Shown piece after piece: positions 53,222 to 62,169 of a DNA stretch of 64,000 nucleotides (position 1 is its first letter; every line of letters begins with the position of its first letter). The notes beneath the pieces were generated by a model that was given only the letters and a program-made list of their open reading frames with translations, ran no database searches and had not been told where the DNA came from. Made by a program: the position numbers and the translations under genes. This DNA comes from Patiriisocius marinus (lineage in GTDB: Bacteria > Bacteroidota > Bacteroidia > Flavobacteriales > Flavobacteriaceae): contig NZ_BKCG01000004.1 of the NCBI RefSeq assembly GCF_008974325.1, forward strand, positions 124,001 to 188,000. The letters are read 5' to 3'.

Positions 53222-54388
53222 ATGACATTACAAGAAATATTAGCTCCAATAACATTGGAAGACTTTTTTACAAACTACTACGAGAAAAAACATCTCGTAA
53301 TTAGAAAAAATAATAGGGAAACATTTAAAGATGTTTTGACTGTAGAAGATTTAGATAAAATGTTTTACACAGTATCAAACCATCATCCTAACTTTAGGCT
53401 AGTAGACCACTCACTTGATGAAGTACCAGACCCTAAATCATATACTGTAAAAAATAGTGATCTAATTGATCCTCTAAAATTTGTAAAATCTTTTGAAGCG
53501 GGTTGTACTTTAGTAATGAGTAACCTCGAACACAAAATTGAGGGTTGTCGTAGATTGACAAATGAGTTTGAATCTTTTTTTAAACACCGAACTCAATCTA
53601 ATATTTACTTAACCCCAAAAAACGCACAAGGGTTTGCCACACATTACGATTCTCACGATGTATTTATCCTCCAGTTTGAAGGATCTAAAACATGGCGTAT
53701 TTATAATAATGCAATGCCTTTGGCAGATAAATCTAACGCTTTCGTAAAAGAAGGTTTTGAGCCTGGACCAATAGAAGATGAGTTTACACTACACCAAGGA
53801 GATGTACTTTATGTGCCTCGCGGTATAGTTCATGATGCATATTGCACAAACGAAAATAGCGGGCATATCACAACTGGACTTTTAGGAAAAACTTGGGCAG
53901 AACATTTAGGCGAAATGTTATTAGAAAGAAGTAAAAACCACCTTGCTCTAAGGCGTTTTACAAAATTACACGAACTACCCAACATTAACTACAATCAAGA
54001 AAAAACTGAGGTTATTGATGCTTTAAAAGAAATTATCAACTCCTTAGAAAAAGACGAAGAATTAATTGATGATTTTTATAGTAGACAAAAATCAATCTCT
54101 AAAGGACATTTACTTCAAATGTTAGACGTCCATGCATTGAATGGCGACTCTAAAATATTACTCAAGGAAAAACATAAAATCCGTATTTCCCAAAATGAAG
54201 AAGTATTTTCTATAAAGTTTTATGACTTACAACTTACAATGCCGCTGGCTGCCGAATCATTTTTAAGTGCACTTTTCAGTTTTACTACTCCTCAACGAGT
54301 AGCAGATATTCCCAGTTCTATTGATAAAGAAAGTAGTATACTAATGGCACAGGAATTATCAAAGCTAGGCTTACTAGAAGTTAGCTAA
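53222..54388 (+). CDS. JmjC/cupin_4 family 2-oxoglutarate/Fe(II) oxygenase (ROX-like)
   Basis: 388 residues. The JmjC core has the iron ligands His141 and Asp143 (ATHYDSHDVFILQFEG) and His204 (GDVLYVPRGIVHDAY). The N-terminus (TLEDFFTNYYEKKHLVIRK) and a C-terminal winged-helix-like part match cupin_4 enzymes such as YcfD/RoxA, MINA53 and NO66, which hydroxylate ribosomal proteins. Length is normal for the family. The substrate is not fixed by sequence; the position directly after the 64-residue peptide, under regulon site 3, points to that peptide instead of a ribosomal protein. Confidence 0.85.
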   Translation: MTLQEILAPITLEDFFTNYYEKKHLVIRKNNRETFKDVLTVEDLDKMFYTVSNHHPNFRLVDHSLDEVPDPKSYTVKNSDLIDPLKFVKSFEAGCTLVMSNLEHKIEGCRRLTNEFESFFKHRTQSNIYLTPKNAQGFATHYDSHDVFILQFEGSKTWRIYNNAMPLADKSNAFVKEGFEPGPIEDEFTLHQGDVLYVPRGIVHDAYCTNENSGHITTGLLGKTWAEHLGEMLLERSKNHLALRRFTKLHELPNINYNQEKTEVIDALKEIINSLEKDEELIDDFYSRQKSISKGHLLQMLDVHALNGDSKILLKEKHKIRISQNEEVFSIKFYDLQLTMPLAAESFLSALFSFTTPQRVADIPSSIDKESSILMAQELSKLGLLEVS

Positions 54389-54497
54389 AAACATATGTTT
54401 CCCTTATTTGCGACTATTATTAACTAAATTAAAATTTAATTAGGATAGGTTAATTATCTTGATTTCGTTATAAAACTAGCATATTTCAGTTAAAATA

Positions 54498-54544
54498 TAC
54501 CCGCTATTGGGTATTTCAAATAAGTTAATGTACTAGTAATTTTA
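54498..54544 (+). promoter_or_regulatory. Regulon site 4 with -7 box, promoter of the lipoprotein gene
   Basis: TACCC-GCTATT-GGGTA at 54498-54513, then exactly 23 bp, then TAATTTTA at 54537-54544 (one mismatch to TAnnTTTG), 27 bp before the ATG at 54572. Confidence 0.7.
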
Positions 54545-54571
54545 CTGTTATAAATTTAAAACTTTCTAACA

Positions 54572-54922
54572 ATGAAAAAATTACTACCCTTATTTGTGCT
54601 ACTAGCATTATTTTTAACAGGATGTGAAAAAGATGATCCACCAGCAACTCCAGTAATCGAAATAGACAATCGCGTTGTATTTTGGTCAAACTTTCAAGGC
54701 GAACCCATTACAGTTTATATAAACGGAAGTAATGTAGGTACAATCACAGCAATTAGTTCTAGCTCTCCAGGATGCGGATCTTCCGGAAACATAACAAGAA
54801 CACTCTCTCCCGGAACATACTCATTTACAGCTTCAGAAAGTGGAGACAATCCTTATACTTGGAGCGGTTCATTTAATATTGAAAGTGATGTTTCTTGTCT
54901 TAATTACTTATTGCATATATAA
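54572..54922 (+). CDS. Small surface-lipoprotein candidate in the regulon
   Basis: 116 residues. The signal ends LFLTGC with Cys18. The following Glu-Lys-Asp-Asp matches the CxK(D/E)(D/E) lipoprotein export signal described in Capnocytophaga, which sends lipoproteins to the cell surface. The mature part has a PEGA-like look (VYINGSNVGTI, SPGTYSFTASES) with two Cys (CGSSG, VSCLN) that could pair. Its own regulon site and a following terminator make it a one-gene unit. The function is unknown. Confidence 0.78.
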   Translation: MKKLLPLFVLLALFLTGCEKDDPPATPVIEIDNRVVFWSNFQGEPITVYINGSNVGTITAISSSSPGCGSSGNITRTLSPGTYSFTASESGDNPYTWSGSFNIESDVSCLNYLLHI

Positions 54923-54945
54923 TTCAACTAACTAACCGAAATAGA

Positions 54946-54978
54946 AAAAGCCCGAAGATAAGTCATCTTCGGGCTTTT
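54946..54978. terminator. Bidirectional terminator between the lipoprotein and M49 genes
   Basis: AAAAGCCCGAAGAT / ATCTTCGGGCTTTT perfect 14-bp stem with a 5-nt loop. Confidence 0.9.
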
Positions 54979-54998
54979 CAATTTATTAAAATTTCAGC

Positions 54999-57041
54999 TT
55001 AGTTCTTCGCTGGAAGATTACTATAATTTTTAGCATAGTCTAACATTTGAGATTCAAATGTTGTAGGTTGTACAATATCAAAACCTGTAATTTCACCATT
55101 ATCATTCATTGATGGAGTAATAACAGGATTTACAAACCCACTATAAGGAGCTGATGTAAATTGCTTATTACGCTCTAACACTTCTGCGTGAATAGCTTGA
55201 TCCACTTTCACGCCATAGCCTTCTACTAAAGCTTCAACAGCAGCAAAGTCACCTTCACTTTTAATACGTTGAGTTTCCCTTAACAACTCACCAAATAAAC
55301 CGTGTAGTTTTTCGTAATCGTTTATTTGGAAATATGTTTTACCATCGCGAGATACTTTTTCGATAACATTGTCTTTAGCACCTTTTTCGAAAACCCAAGC
55401 AGAAACCCATTGTCGGTTACGCATATGTGCTTCCTCAACATCATCACCTAAATTTAATCTAATTAATTGTGTCATTAAACCGTTACGAATATAACCATCG
55501 TAAGCTGTCATACCAGTTTTTTTCCAATCCTTAACAAGACCTAATTCTTGTAATTTAGGATTGTACAAATAGTAAAGTCCAACTAAATCTGCACGACCTT
55601 CTTCTAGTGTAGATGCGTAGTTTTTTAGTGTCTCTTTAGTTTCTTTAACACCAGGATTTAATTGACCAGAAGCGTGACCAATTACTTCGTGCAATGCCGT
55701 ATGTAATTTATCTGCTAATTGTCCATACTCCTTTTCCATTTCGTATTCCTCGTCGCTATTCACAAACTCTTTTAATCTTCCACTACTTCCAGCATTATTA
55801 TAGGCATTAATAATGTTTCCTAATGAAACCGACTTAGATCCTACTTCTGCACGAATCCAGTTAGCATTTGGCAAATTCACACCTATTGGTGTACTTGGAG
55901 AAGCATCTCCAGCCTCACCAGCCACATTTACTACTTTGTAAGAAACACCTACAACATTTTTCTTTTTATGCGCTTCCATTAAAGGAGAGTTATCCTCAAA
56001 CCATTGAGCATTTTCTGAAAGAACCGCCATTTTTTCAGACATATCAAAATCCTTAATCTGCACGATAGTTTCATAAGAACCTCTGTACCCCATAGGATCA
56101 TTATACACTTCAATAAAACTATTGATATAATCAATATTCCCTTCAGTTGCAGCAGTCCAAGCCACATTATAATCATCCCAAGTTTGTAAATCACCTGTTT
56201 TATAATACTTGATAAGAAGCCCTAATGCATCTCCTTGTGCTTTGTTTTCTGCAACACCTTGTGCTTTTTCTAGCCACATAATAATTTTATCAATAGCAGC
56301 ACCGTAAAGACCTCCAGACTTGTAAACACGCTCAACAAGCTTTCCATTTTCTTTTACTAACTGTGAGTTAAGACCATAAGACAATGGTTTTTCAGGATTA
56401 GGAGATTCTTTTCCCTTGTAAAATTTTTCAACATCTGCATTCCCTACATTAGGACCGTAAAAGTTTACTGCACTCATTTTCACATTATCAACACCTTTTG
56501 CTTGGTTTACTTTTTTAATATCTTTATCATTAAACAACACATCAAAGGCTTCACCCTCTAACTTCGTGTTAGTATCAGCTAATAATTGTTTTAGGTAATC
56601 TGCTGAAAACTCAGGAGTCATTTTATCATTAGAATAATGATGGTGAATTCCGTTAGCAAACCATAAACGTTTCATATACATTTCAAAGTTCTTCCAGTCT
56701 TTAGAATCTTTATCACCACTGTATGTAGTATAAATATTTTCAAAAGCTTTTCTGATTGTTAAATTATGACGGTAGTTTTGATCCCACATAATATCACGAC
56801 CTTCAAGTCCTGCTTGTGTAAGGTAGTATACTAATTTCTGTTCCTTTAAAGTTAAATTATCCCAACTTGGAATTTGGTATCGTAAAACTTTGATATCGCC
56901 AAACTGCTCAACGTTATAATCAAAATTTTCTGTTTTTGCTGTCGCCTCAGTATTGTCAGCCGTTTCGTCTGTTTTTTTCTCACCACAAGAAAAAAACATT
57001 AGCGATGAAAACGCTGCTGCGATAATCAATGATTGTTTCAT
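54999..57041 (-). CDS. M49-family (dipeptidyl peptidase III-like) zinc peptidase, lipoprotein
   Basis: 680 residues from the ATG at 57041; the preceding MKIKLDI read-through is not a signal, whereas MKQSLIIAAAFSSLMFFSC is a perfect lipoprotein signal, so the inner start is chosen. The zinc motif HEVIGH starts at His451 (HExxGH, second His456, catalytic Glu452) and LEEGRADLVGL supplies the downstream Glu ligand, both M49 hallmarks. Length fits the family. Exported to the periplasm or outer membrane; probably cleaves dipeptides or acts on unusual peptides. Confidence 0.92.
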   Translation of the reverse strand: MKQSLIIAAAFSSLMFFSCGEKKTDETADNTEATAKTENFDYNVEQFGDIKVLRYQIPSWDNLTLKEQKLVYYLTQAGLEGRDIMWDQNYRHNLTIRKAFENIYTTYSGDKDSKDWKNFEMYMKRLWFANGIHHHYSNDKMTPEFSADYLKQLLADTNTKLEGEAFDVLFNDKDIKKVNQAKGVDNVKMSAVNFYGPNVGNADVEKFYKGKESPNPEKPLSYGLNSQLVKENGKLVERVYKSGGLYGAAIDKIIMWLEKAQGVAENKAQGDALGLLIKYYKTGDLQTWDDYNVAWTAATEGNIDYINSFIEVYNDPMGYRGSYETIVQIKDFDMSEKMAVLSENAQWFEDNSPLMEAHKKKNVVGVSYKVVNVAGEAGDASPSTPIGVNLPNANWIRAEVGSKSVSLGNIINAYNNAGSSGRLKEFVNSDEEYEMEKEYGQLADKLHTALHEVIGHASGQLNPGVKETKETLKNYASTLEEGRADLVGLYYLYNPKLQELGLVKDWKKTGMTAYDGYIRNGLMTQLIRLNLGDDVEEAHMRNRQWVSAWVFEKGAKDNVIEKVSRDGKTYFQINDYEKLHGLFGELLRETQRIKSEGDFAAVEALVEGYGVKVDQAIHAEVLERNKQFTSAPYSGFVNPVITPSMNDNGEITGFDIVQPTTFESQMLDYAKNYSNLPAKN

Positions 57042-57243
57042 AATATCTAGTTTAATTTTCACAAATGTAGCAAAATTATCAACGAGCCATATCTTTAAAT
57101 TGGTTCCAGTTTATAAGCGGAAATTTTAATGGTTTTAAAGTATTTAGATGTTTAATATTTCGGTAAAAATGAAACAAATTACTTGCAATTTTCAAAATCA
57201 AAAATTGCATATCTTTACCGCATATTAATGAATCCCTTTGATT

Positions 57244-58308
57244 ATGAAATTTTTAAAATATATTTTCTTTTTATTACTAATTGTCATAATAGTAGGTGCT
57301 TTATATTTTGGCACAAAAGACGGAACTTATGAAGTTGCCGAATCCAAAATAATGGACGCACCTGCATCTGTCATTTACGACAATGTAAAGGATTACAAAA
57401 ATTGGCAAAACTGGGGTCCTTGGATGACAGTAGATCCAGATATCAATATTACATATGCGGAAAAAACCGAAGGCGAAGGAGCAACGTACTCTTGGACTAG
57501 TGATAATATGGAAGTTGGAAATGGCTCGATGGAGACTTTAAAAGTAATCCCAAATAAAGAAATTGAACAAAAAATTACCTTCAACACACCTATTGGAGAT
57601 TCTAAAAGTGATGTATTTTGGAAATTTGAACCTGTTGAAGGCACACCATCTCAAACCAAAGTAACATGGGGAATGAAAGGTGAACAATCGCTATTAGAAA
57701 AAGTTTTTATGACATTTCAGGATGAAGATTTAGAAACTAGTATTTCTACAATGTACCAAGAAGGACTATCGAATCTTGAAAAAGATGTTAAAGATGAAAT
57801 GCAACGTTTCGAAATTACTGTAGATGGCATTACTAAATACGGGGGCGGCTATTATTTATACGCTACCACTGCCGCTAGAATTCAAGATGTTGGTATGAAA
57901 ATGGGGCAATTAATGAATGAAGTTACTAGCTTTATGACTCAAAATAATATTGCAATGTCTGGACCAACATTTACGGTTTATAATCAAATAGACGAAGGCA
58001 ATGGAACCGCAATTTTTTCTACTGGAGCTCCAGTAAGAGAGAAGATTGAAACACCTAATGGTAGTCCAGTAATTTCTGGATATATGGAACCTGTTACTAC
58101 CATTAAAGTTATTTTAAAGGGAGATTATAAAAACTTACAAGAAGCTTACACTAAAGGAGCTAATTTTATTATTAAAAATGGGTATACACCTCATCCAACA
58201 GCAAAGATGTTTGAAGTGTATGCTACAAACCCTAAAGAAGTTCCTAATCCTTCGAACTGGATTACTGAAATTTATTTACCTATTTTAGAAATTGAAACAC
58301 CTCAATAA
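57244..58308 (+). CDS. SRPBCC/GyrI-like two-domain protein
   Basis: 354 residues from the ATG at 57244. One N-terminal membrane helix or uncleaved signal anchor (about 2-20), a polyketide-cyclase/START-like domain (about 25-185) and a GyrI-like/AraC effector-binding domain (about 190-354, with KYGGGYYLYATTAARIQDVG). This fusion is common in Flavobacteriaceae. Ligand unknown. The stop overlaps the crcB start by 1 bp. Confidence 0.82.
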   Translation: MKFLKYIFFLLLIVIIVGALYFGTKDGTYEVAESKIMDAPASVIYDNVKDYKNWQNWGPWMTVDPDINITYAEKTEGEGATYSWTSDNMEVGNGSMETLKVIPNKEIEQKITFNTPIGDSKSDVFWKFEPVEGTPSQTKVTWGMKGEQSLLEKVFMTFQDEDLETSISTMYQEGLSNLEKDVKDEMQRFEITVDGITKYGGGYYLYATTAARIQDVGMKMGQLMNEVTSFMTQNNIAMSGPTFTVYNQIDEGNGTAIFSTGAPVREKIETPNGSPVISGYMEPVTTIKVILKGDYKNLQEAYTKGANFIIKNGYTPHPTAKMFEVYATNPKEVPNPSNWITEIYLPILEIETPQ

Positions 58309-58679
58309 TGAATCAATTTTTATTAGTTTTTTTAGGTGGTGGTTTAGGAAGTGGCATACGTTATTTAATTAGCGGCTACTTAAACAACAGCACATTTCCG
58401 CTAGGAACACTAACAGTCAATGTAATAGGAAGCTTTTTAATGGGAATACTCTTAGGCGAGCTTTTGCGCAATCATAACCTATCTACATCCTTGTTATTAT
58501 TTTTAGCAACTGGTTTTTGTGGTGGATTCACAACATTTTCTGCCTTTGCTTTCGAAAATATGGAATTTTTAAAAAATGGTGATTACCCTAATTTTCTATT
58601 GTACACTTTCGGAAGTTTAACTCTTGGAATTGCAGCTATCTTTTTAGGGATATGGATTAGCAAAACAATAATTGCTTAA
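58308..58679 (+). CDS. crcB: Fluoride channel FluC (CrcB)
   Basis: 123 residues with four membrane helices. Family motifs are GGGLGSGIRYLISGYL, GTLTVNVIGSFLMGILLGEL and the pore signature GFCGGFTTFSAFAFE with conserved Thr-Thr-Phe-Ser. Dimers export F- passively. Coupled to the upstream SRPBCC gene by a 1-bp overlap. No fluoride riboswitch was recognised. Confidence 0.93.
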   Translation: MNQFLLVFLGGGLGSGIRYLISGYLNNSTFPLGTLTVNVIGSFLMGILLGELLRNHNLSTSLLLFLATGFCGGFTTFSAFAFENMEFLKNGDYPNFLLYTFGSLTLGIAAIFLGIWISKTIIA

Positions 58680-58704
58680 ATATTATTTTGAAATATTAAT
58701 TCAA

Positions 58705-59310
58705 TTAATGTTTCTCATATGCCATAACACCTGCCCTAACCGCAAGTTCTAGGTGATTTTCTTTAGGCGGGATTGGGCAAGAATAATTGCTATTATATGC
58801 ACAATAAGGGTTATAAGCTTTATTAAAATCTAGCACCAAAGTATTTCCCTTTGGGATTTTAGTATCTAAAAAACGACCTCCACCATAGCTTTCCTCTCCA
58901 CTTGTCAAATCAGTAAAAGGTAAAAACAAATAATCAACATATTTGGGGTCTTTTACAAGTGCAGTGTTTTGATATAAATTAAGTTTATAAGCTACACCTT
59001 CAATTTCAAAATGAGCCTCACCATACTTAACATATTCAGGAAGTCTTGTGGTGGTGGTTGGCATCAAAAATGGGATTTCAGATGCAGTTCGTTTAAAATT
59101 AGCAGTTACTCGGTATGTAAGATTTATTGGAAAAAAGTCAAGTTCTTTAAAGTCTTTAAAATCTTCAGGAGTTAATATCGTGGTTTCAGGAGAAGCAAAT
59201 TTTTCATTTTCAGAAAATTGATATGCTAAAGCATCATTTTCATCAGTATCGTGTTGAGAAAATGCTACAGCAGCAAAGCACAAAATGATAAGAGTAATAA
59301 CGTTTTTCAT
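58705..59310 (-). CDS. DUF1684 secreted protein
   Basis: 201 residues with a signal peptide to about residue 18 (VAFSQ). The core has the family end motifs GGRFLDTKIPKG, DFNKAYNPYCAYN and CPIPPKENHLELAVRAG, with conserved Cys and the catalytic-looking NPYC..CPxPP. Family members are conserved in many bacteria; the function is unknown. Confidence 0.88.
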   Translation of the reverse strand: MKNVITLIILCFAAVAFSQHDTDENDALAYQFSENEKFASPETTILTPEDFKDFKELDFFPINLTYRVTANFKRTASEIPFLMPTTTTRLPEYVKYGEAHFEIEGVAYKLNLYQNTALVKDPKYVDYLFLPFTDLTSGEESYGGGRFLDTKIPKGNTLVLDFNKAYNPYCAYNSNYSCPIPPKENHLELAVRAGVMAYEKH

Positions 59311-59369
59311 TTATGAAATTTTTCTAAAAATACTTTTATTCTAACCAATTCCAAAACATCCAAAATAAT

Positions 59370-59403
59370 AAAACCCTTACAGATGGCATTCTGTAAGGGT
59401 TTT
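59370..59403. terminator. Bidirectional terminator between the DUF1684 and DUF4293 genes
   Basis: AAAACCCTTACAGA / TCTGTAAGGGTTTT stem, perfect 14 bp, 6-nt loop. Confidence 0.88.
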
Positions 59404-59427
59404 GCACTAATATACCAAGTTAACGTT

Positions 59428-59838
59428 TTAACGTAACCGATCGACAGATTTTACGAGGTCCTCATCCCTTTTGATGGCTTTGTTAGCCAACACTAAAAAA
59501 ACGATAGAAATGATGGGAAGTAACACCCCAATACCCTTCTCAGAAACTAATGTTTCTCCGGATAAAGTAAGTGATCTGTATACGAAAACTCCCAGTAATA
59601 CAAAGTTTAATATGATATTAAGACGATTAATTACAAATTGTAATTGTCGCTTTTTAAAAGACAATATTGATACAATTGCCAAAACAATACTTCCAAAGAT
59701 CATCCCAAATACTAAAGGCTCACTATTACTTATAACAACAGCCCCTTCAGCGTCGTTGATAATAGGAAACCAAACGTACAGTGCTGCCATCACTAGAATA
59801 ACAATTACTAAATATACCGTTTGTATGCGTTGAATCAT
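59428..59838 (-). CDS. DUF4293 membrane protein
   Basis: 136 residues from the ATG at 59838 (MIQRIQTVYLVIVIL), the standard family start; the longer read-through start is rejected. Four membrane helices with loops short on the outside, and a basic C-terminal tail (AIKRDEDLVKSVDRLR). Divergent from rho, which is the usual flavobacterial neighbour of this gene. Function unknown. Confidence 0.88.
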   Translation of the reverse strand: MIQRIQTVYLVIVILVMAALYVWFPIINDAEGAVVISNSEPLVFGMIFGSIVLAIVSILSFKKRQLQFVINRLNIILNFVLLGVFVYRSLTLSGETLVSEKGIGVLLPIISIVFLVLANKAIKRDEDLVKSVDRLR

Positions 59839-60038
59839 TAGAGATTGACAATTTATTAGAAACAAAAATAAGATTTCTTTTCTAATATAATAATGGAAGT
59901 TTTCAATAATTTATTGTATAATTGCAGTATATATCCGTAACCATTTCAATATAGGTTACTTATCTTCAAATAATTTTCAGGAAGTACAAATTACTCCTCC
60001 TATTCACAAAATTAAGTACTCACATCATCATTTATTAA

Positions 60039-61754
60039 ATGTTAGAAATTTCAGAATTAAAAGCAAAAAAGTTGCCTGAATTACAGGAACTTGCAAAAGC
60101 TCTAAAAGTCCCTAAATACAGAACATTAAAAAAACTTGACCTAGTTTACCAAATACTAGACTATCAAGCTGCTAACCCAAATAAGGTAAAAGCCGTAGTT
60201 AAAGAGGAAGTTCCTTCTGCTCCTAAAACTACTGAAGCTAAAGCTTCTAAACCTGTTGACACCAAACCAGTAGAAAAAACTGTTGAAGTTAAAACAAAAG
60301 ACGAAAGACCGAAAAGAGAACCTCGTCCTGCAAACAACAAACCTCGCCCAGCCAAAAAAGCTAACCCGAGACCACAACAGAACACTAAAGACTCCACTGA
60401 CTCTAAAGATTCAAAGGATTCTAAAAATACTAACGACACAAACGTTAAAAGAGAACCGAAACACTCTAACGACAATCGCAATCAAAAAAACAACGATAAT
60501 CGTCAAAAATCTAACGATAACAAGTCGCCACGCGATAACAAGCAAAAAAACGACAATCGTAATAACAATAATAAAAAAGACAATCGCAATAACGGAAACA
60601 AAGATACCCGTAATCGTTATAAAGAACCAGATTTCGAATTTGACGGAATTATTGAAAGCGAAGGTGTTCTTGATATTATGCAAGATGGATATGGTTTTCT
60701 AAGATCAAGTGACTATAATTATTTATCATCTCCTGACGATATTTATGTATCACAATCACAGATTCGTCTATTTGGACTTAAAAGTGGTGATACTGTCCTT
60801 GGCGAAGTAAGACCTCCAAAAGAAGGTGAGAAGTACTTCCCACTAATTAAAGTAAATAGAATTAACGGTCAAAACCCTAATGTTGTTAGAGACAGAATAG
60901 CCTTTGAACATTTAACACCGTTATTTCCTCAAGAGAAATTTAATATTTCTGAAAAACAAAGCACAATTTCAACACGTATTATTGATCTTTTCGCACCAAT
61001 TGGAAAAGGTCAACGTGGAATGATTGTAGCACAACCCAAAACAGGTAAAACAATGCTGCTTAAAGATATCGCAAATGGTATTGCAGCTAATCACCCTGAA
61101 GTATATCAGATGATTCTTTTAATAGATGAACGCCCGGAAGAAGTTACTGATATGCAACGTAATGTTCAAGGTGAAGTAATCGCTTCTACATTTGACAAAG
61201 AGCCTTCAGAACACGTTAGAATAGCCAATTTAGTTATTGACAAAGCAAAGCGTTTAGTGGAATGTGGTCATGATGTAGTTATATTATTAGATTCAATTAC
61301 TCGTTTAGCACGTGCATATAACACAGTTCAACCTGCAAGTGGTAAAATACTTTCTGGTGGTGTTGATGCTGCTGCACTTAACAAGCCAAAACGTTTCTTT
61401 GGAGCAGCTCGTAATATTGAAAATGGTGGTTCATTAAGTATTATCGCAACTGCACTTACAGAAACTGGTTCTAAAATGGACGAAGTTATCTTCGAGGAAT
61501 TTAAAGGTACAGGTAACATGGAATTACAATTAGACAGAAAAATTTCTAATCGAAGAATATTCCCTGCTATAGACCTTACCTCTTCAAGCACACGTAGAGA
61601 CGATTTATTACTTGACGAGAACACAATACAACGTATGTGGGTAATGCGTAAATATCTTGCAGATATGAACCCTGTAGAAGCAATGGAATTTATCAATGAT
61701 AGATTTAGACAAACTAAAAACAATGAGGAATTCCTAATCTCTATGAATGCATAG
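60039..61754 (+). CDS. rho: Transcription termination factor Rho with disordered insert
   Basis: 571 residues compared with 419 in E. coli. N-terminal helical Rho_N domain (1-45), then a low-complexity insert of about 150 residues (about 50-200) rich in Lys, Asn, Asp, Pro and Arg. The RNA-binding cold-shock-like domain is about 210-285. Walker A is [15 protein letters not shown], Walker B is [16 protein letters not shown], and the Q/R-loop region ([18 protein letters not shown]) is intact. The hexamer ends transcription using ATP-driven RNA translocation. A perfect terminator follows. Confidence 0.97.
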   Translation: MLEISELKAKKLPELQELAKALKVPKYRTLKKLDLVYQILDYQAANPNKVKAVVKEEVPSAPKTTEAKASKPVDTKPVEKTVEVKTKDERPKREPRPANNKPRPAKKANPRPQQNTKDSTDSKDSKDSKNTNDTNVKREPKHSNDNRNQKNNDNRQKSNDNKSPRDNKQKNDNRNNNNKKDNRNNGNKDTRNRYKEPDFEFDGIIESEGVLDIMQDGYGFLRSSDYNYLSSPDDIYVSQSQIRLFGLKSGDTVLGEVRPPKEGEKYFPLIKVNRINGQNPNVVRDRIAFEHLTPLFPQEKFNISEKQSTISTRIIDLFAPIGKGQRGMIVAQPKTGKTMLLKDIANGIAANHPEVYQMILLIDERPEEVTDMQRNVQGEVIASTFDKEPSEHVRIANLVIDKAKRLVECGHDVVILLDSITRLARAYNTVQPASGKILSGGVDAAALNKPKRFFGAARNIENGGSLSIIATALTETGSKMDEVIFEEFKGTGNMELQLDRKISNRRIFPAIDLTSSSTRRDDLLLDENTIQRMWVMRKYLADMNPVEAMEFINDRFRQTKNNEEFLISMNA

Positions 61755-61777
61755 AAATTAAGAATTCTAGATTCTAT

Positions 61778-61815
61778 AAAAAAGGCGCGATACTTAAATG
61801 AATCGCGCCTTTTTT
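61778..61815 (+). terminator. Terminator after rho
   Basis: AAAAAAGGCGCGAT / ATCGCGCCTTTTTT stem, perfect 14 bp, 10-nt loop. Confidence 0.9.
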
Positions 61816-62117
61816 ATGCTTTAATAAATTTCCCATTTAAATCATATTAGACTAAACCCTATTAACAACTAAATCAAACATTTAGTATTTGTAAGTATGC
61901 AATTAAGAAACTTAAAAGAGGTATATTATTACATTAACTGTAGCAACTCAATCAAAGACAGGTAACTCAAACTGAAAAAAATATTGAATATTCCCCTGTT
62001 GAAATAAAATGTGAGTTTTATTAAACTTTATTGAATCTATTAAACATAGAATAATAGCCCTACCTCATTAAATAAATATTGAAAGATAATCTTAAAGACT
62101 AGGATTAAAACATAAAA
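61816..62117. other. 302-bp AT-rich intergenic region, nothing recognised
   Basis: Between the rho terminator and the terminator of the T9SS cargo gene there is no ORF with a credible start, no repeat and no RNA-like fold that I could recognise. Confidence 0.5.
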
Positions 62118-62147
62118 AAAGCCCTGTTACAAAAGTAACAGGGCTTT
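62118..62147 (-). terminator. Terminator after the T9SS cargo gene
   Basis: AAAGCCCTGTTAC / GTAACAGGGCTTT stem with an AAAA loop, 22 bp past the stop. Confidence 0.9.
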
Positions 62148-62169
62148 AATATTATTCTAAGTCTTAAGC

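Noticed and set aside
53205-53222. Possible fifth regulon site before the oxygenase gene (TACACCCGCTCAAT)
   Set aside because: No inverted partner and no -7 box; the oxygenase is only 31 bp from the peptide gene and needs no own promoter.
49114-54513. TACCC-N6-GGGTA repeats as terminator hairpins
   Set aside because: Stems are only five or six pairs with no T-run, and they sit a fixed 23 bp upstream of -7 boxes, so promoter sites fit better.
60283-60702. Long alternate frames inside the rho insert
   Set aside because: Low-complexity Lys/Asn codons leave all frames open; only the rho frame continues into conserved domains.
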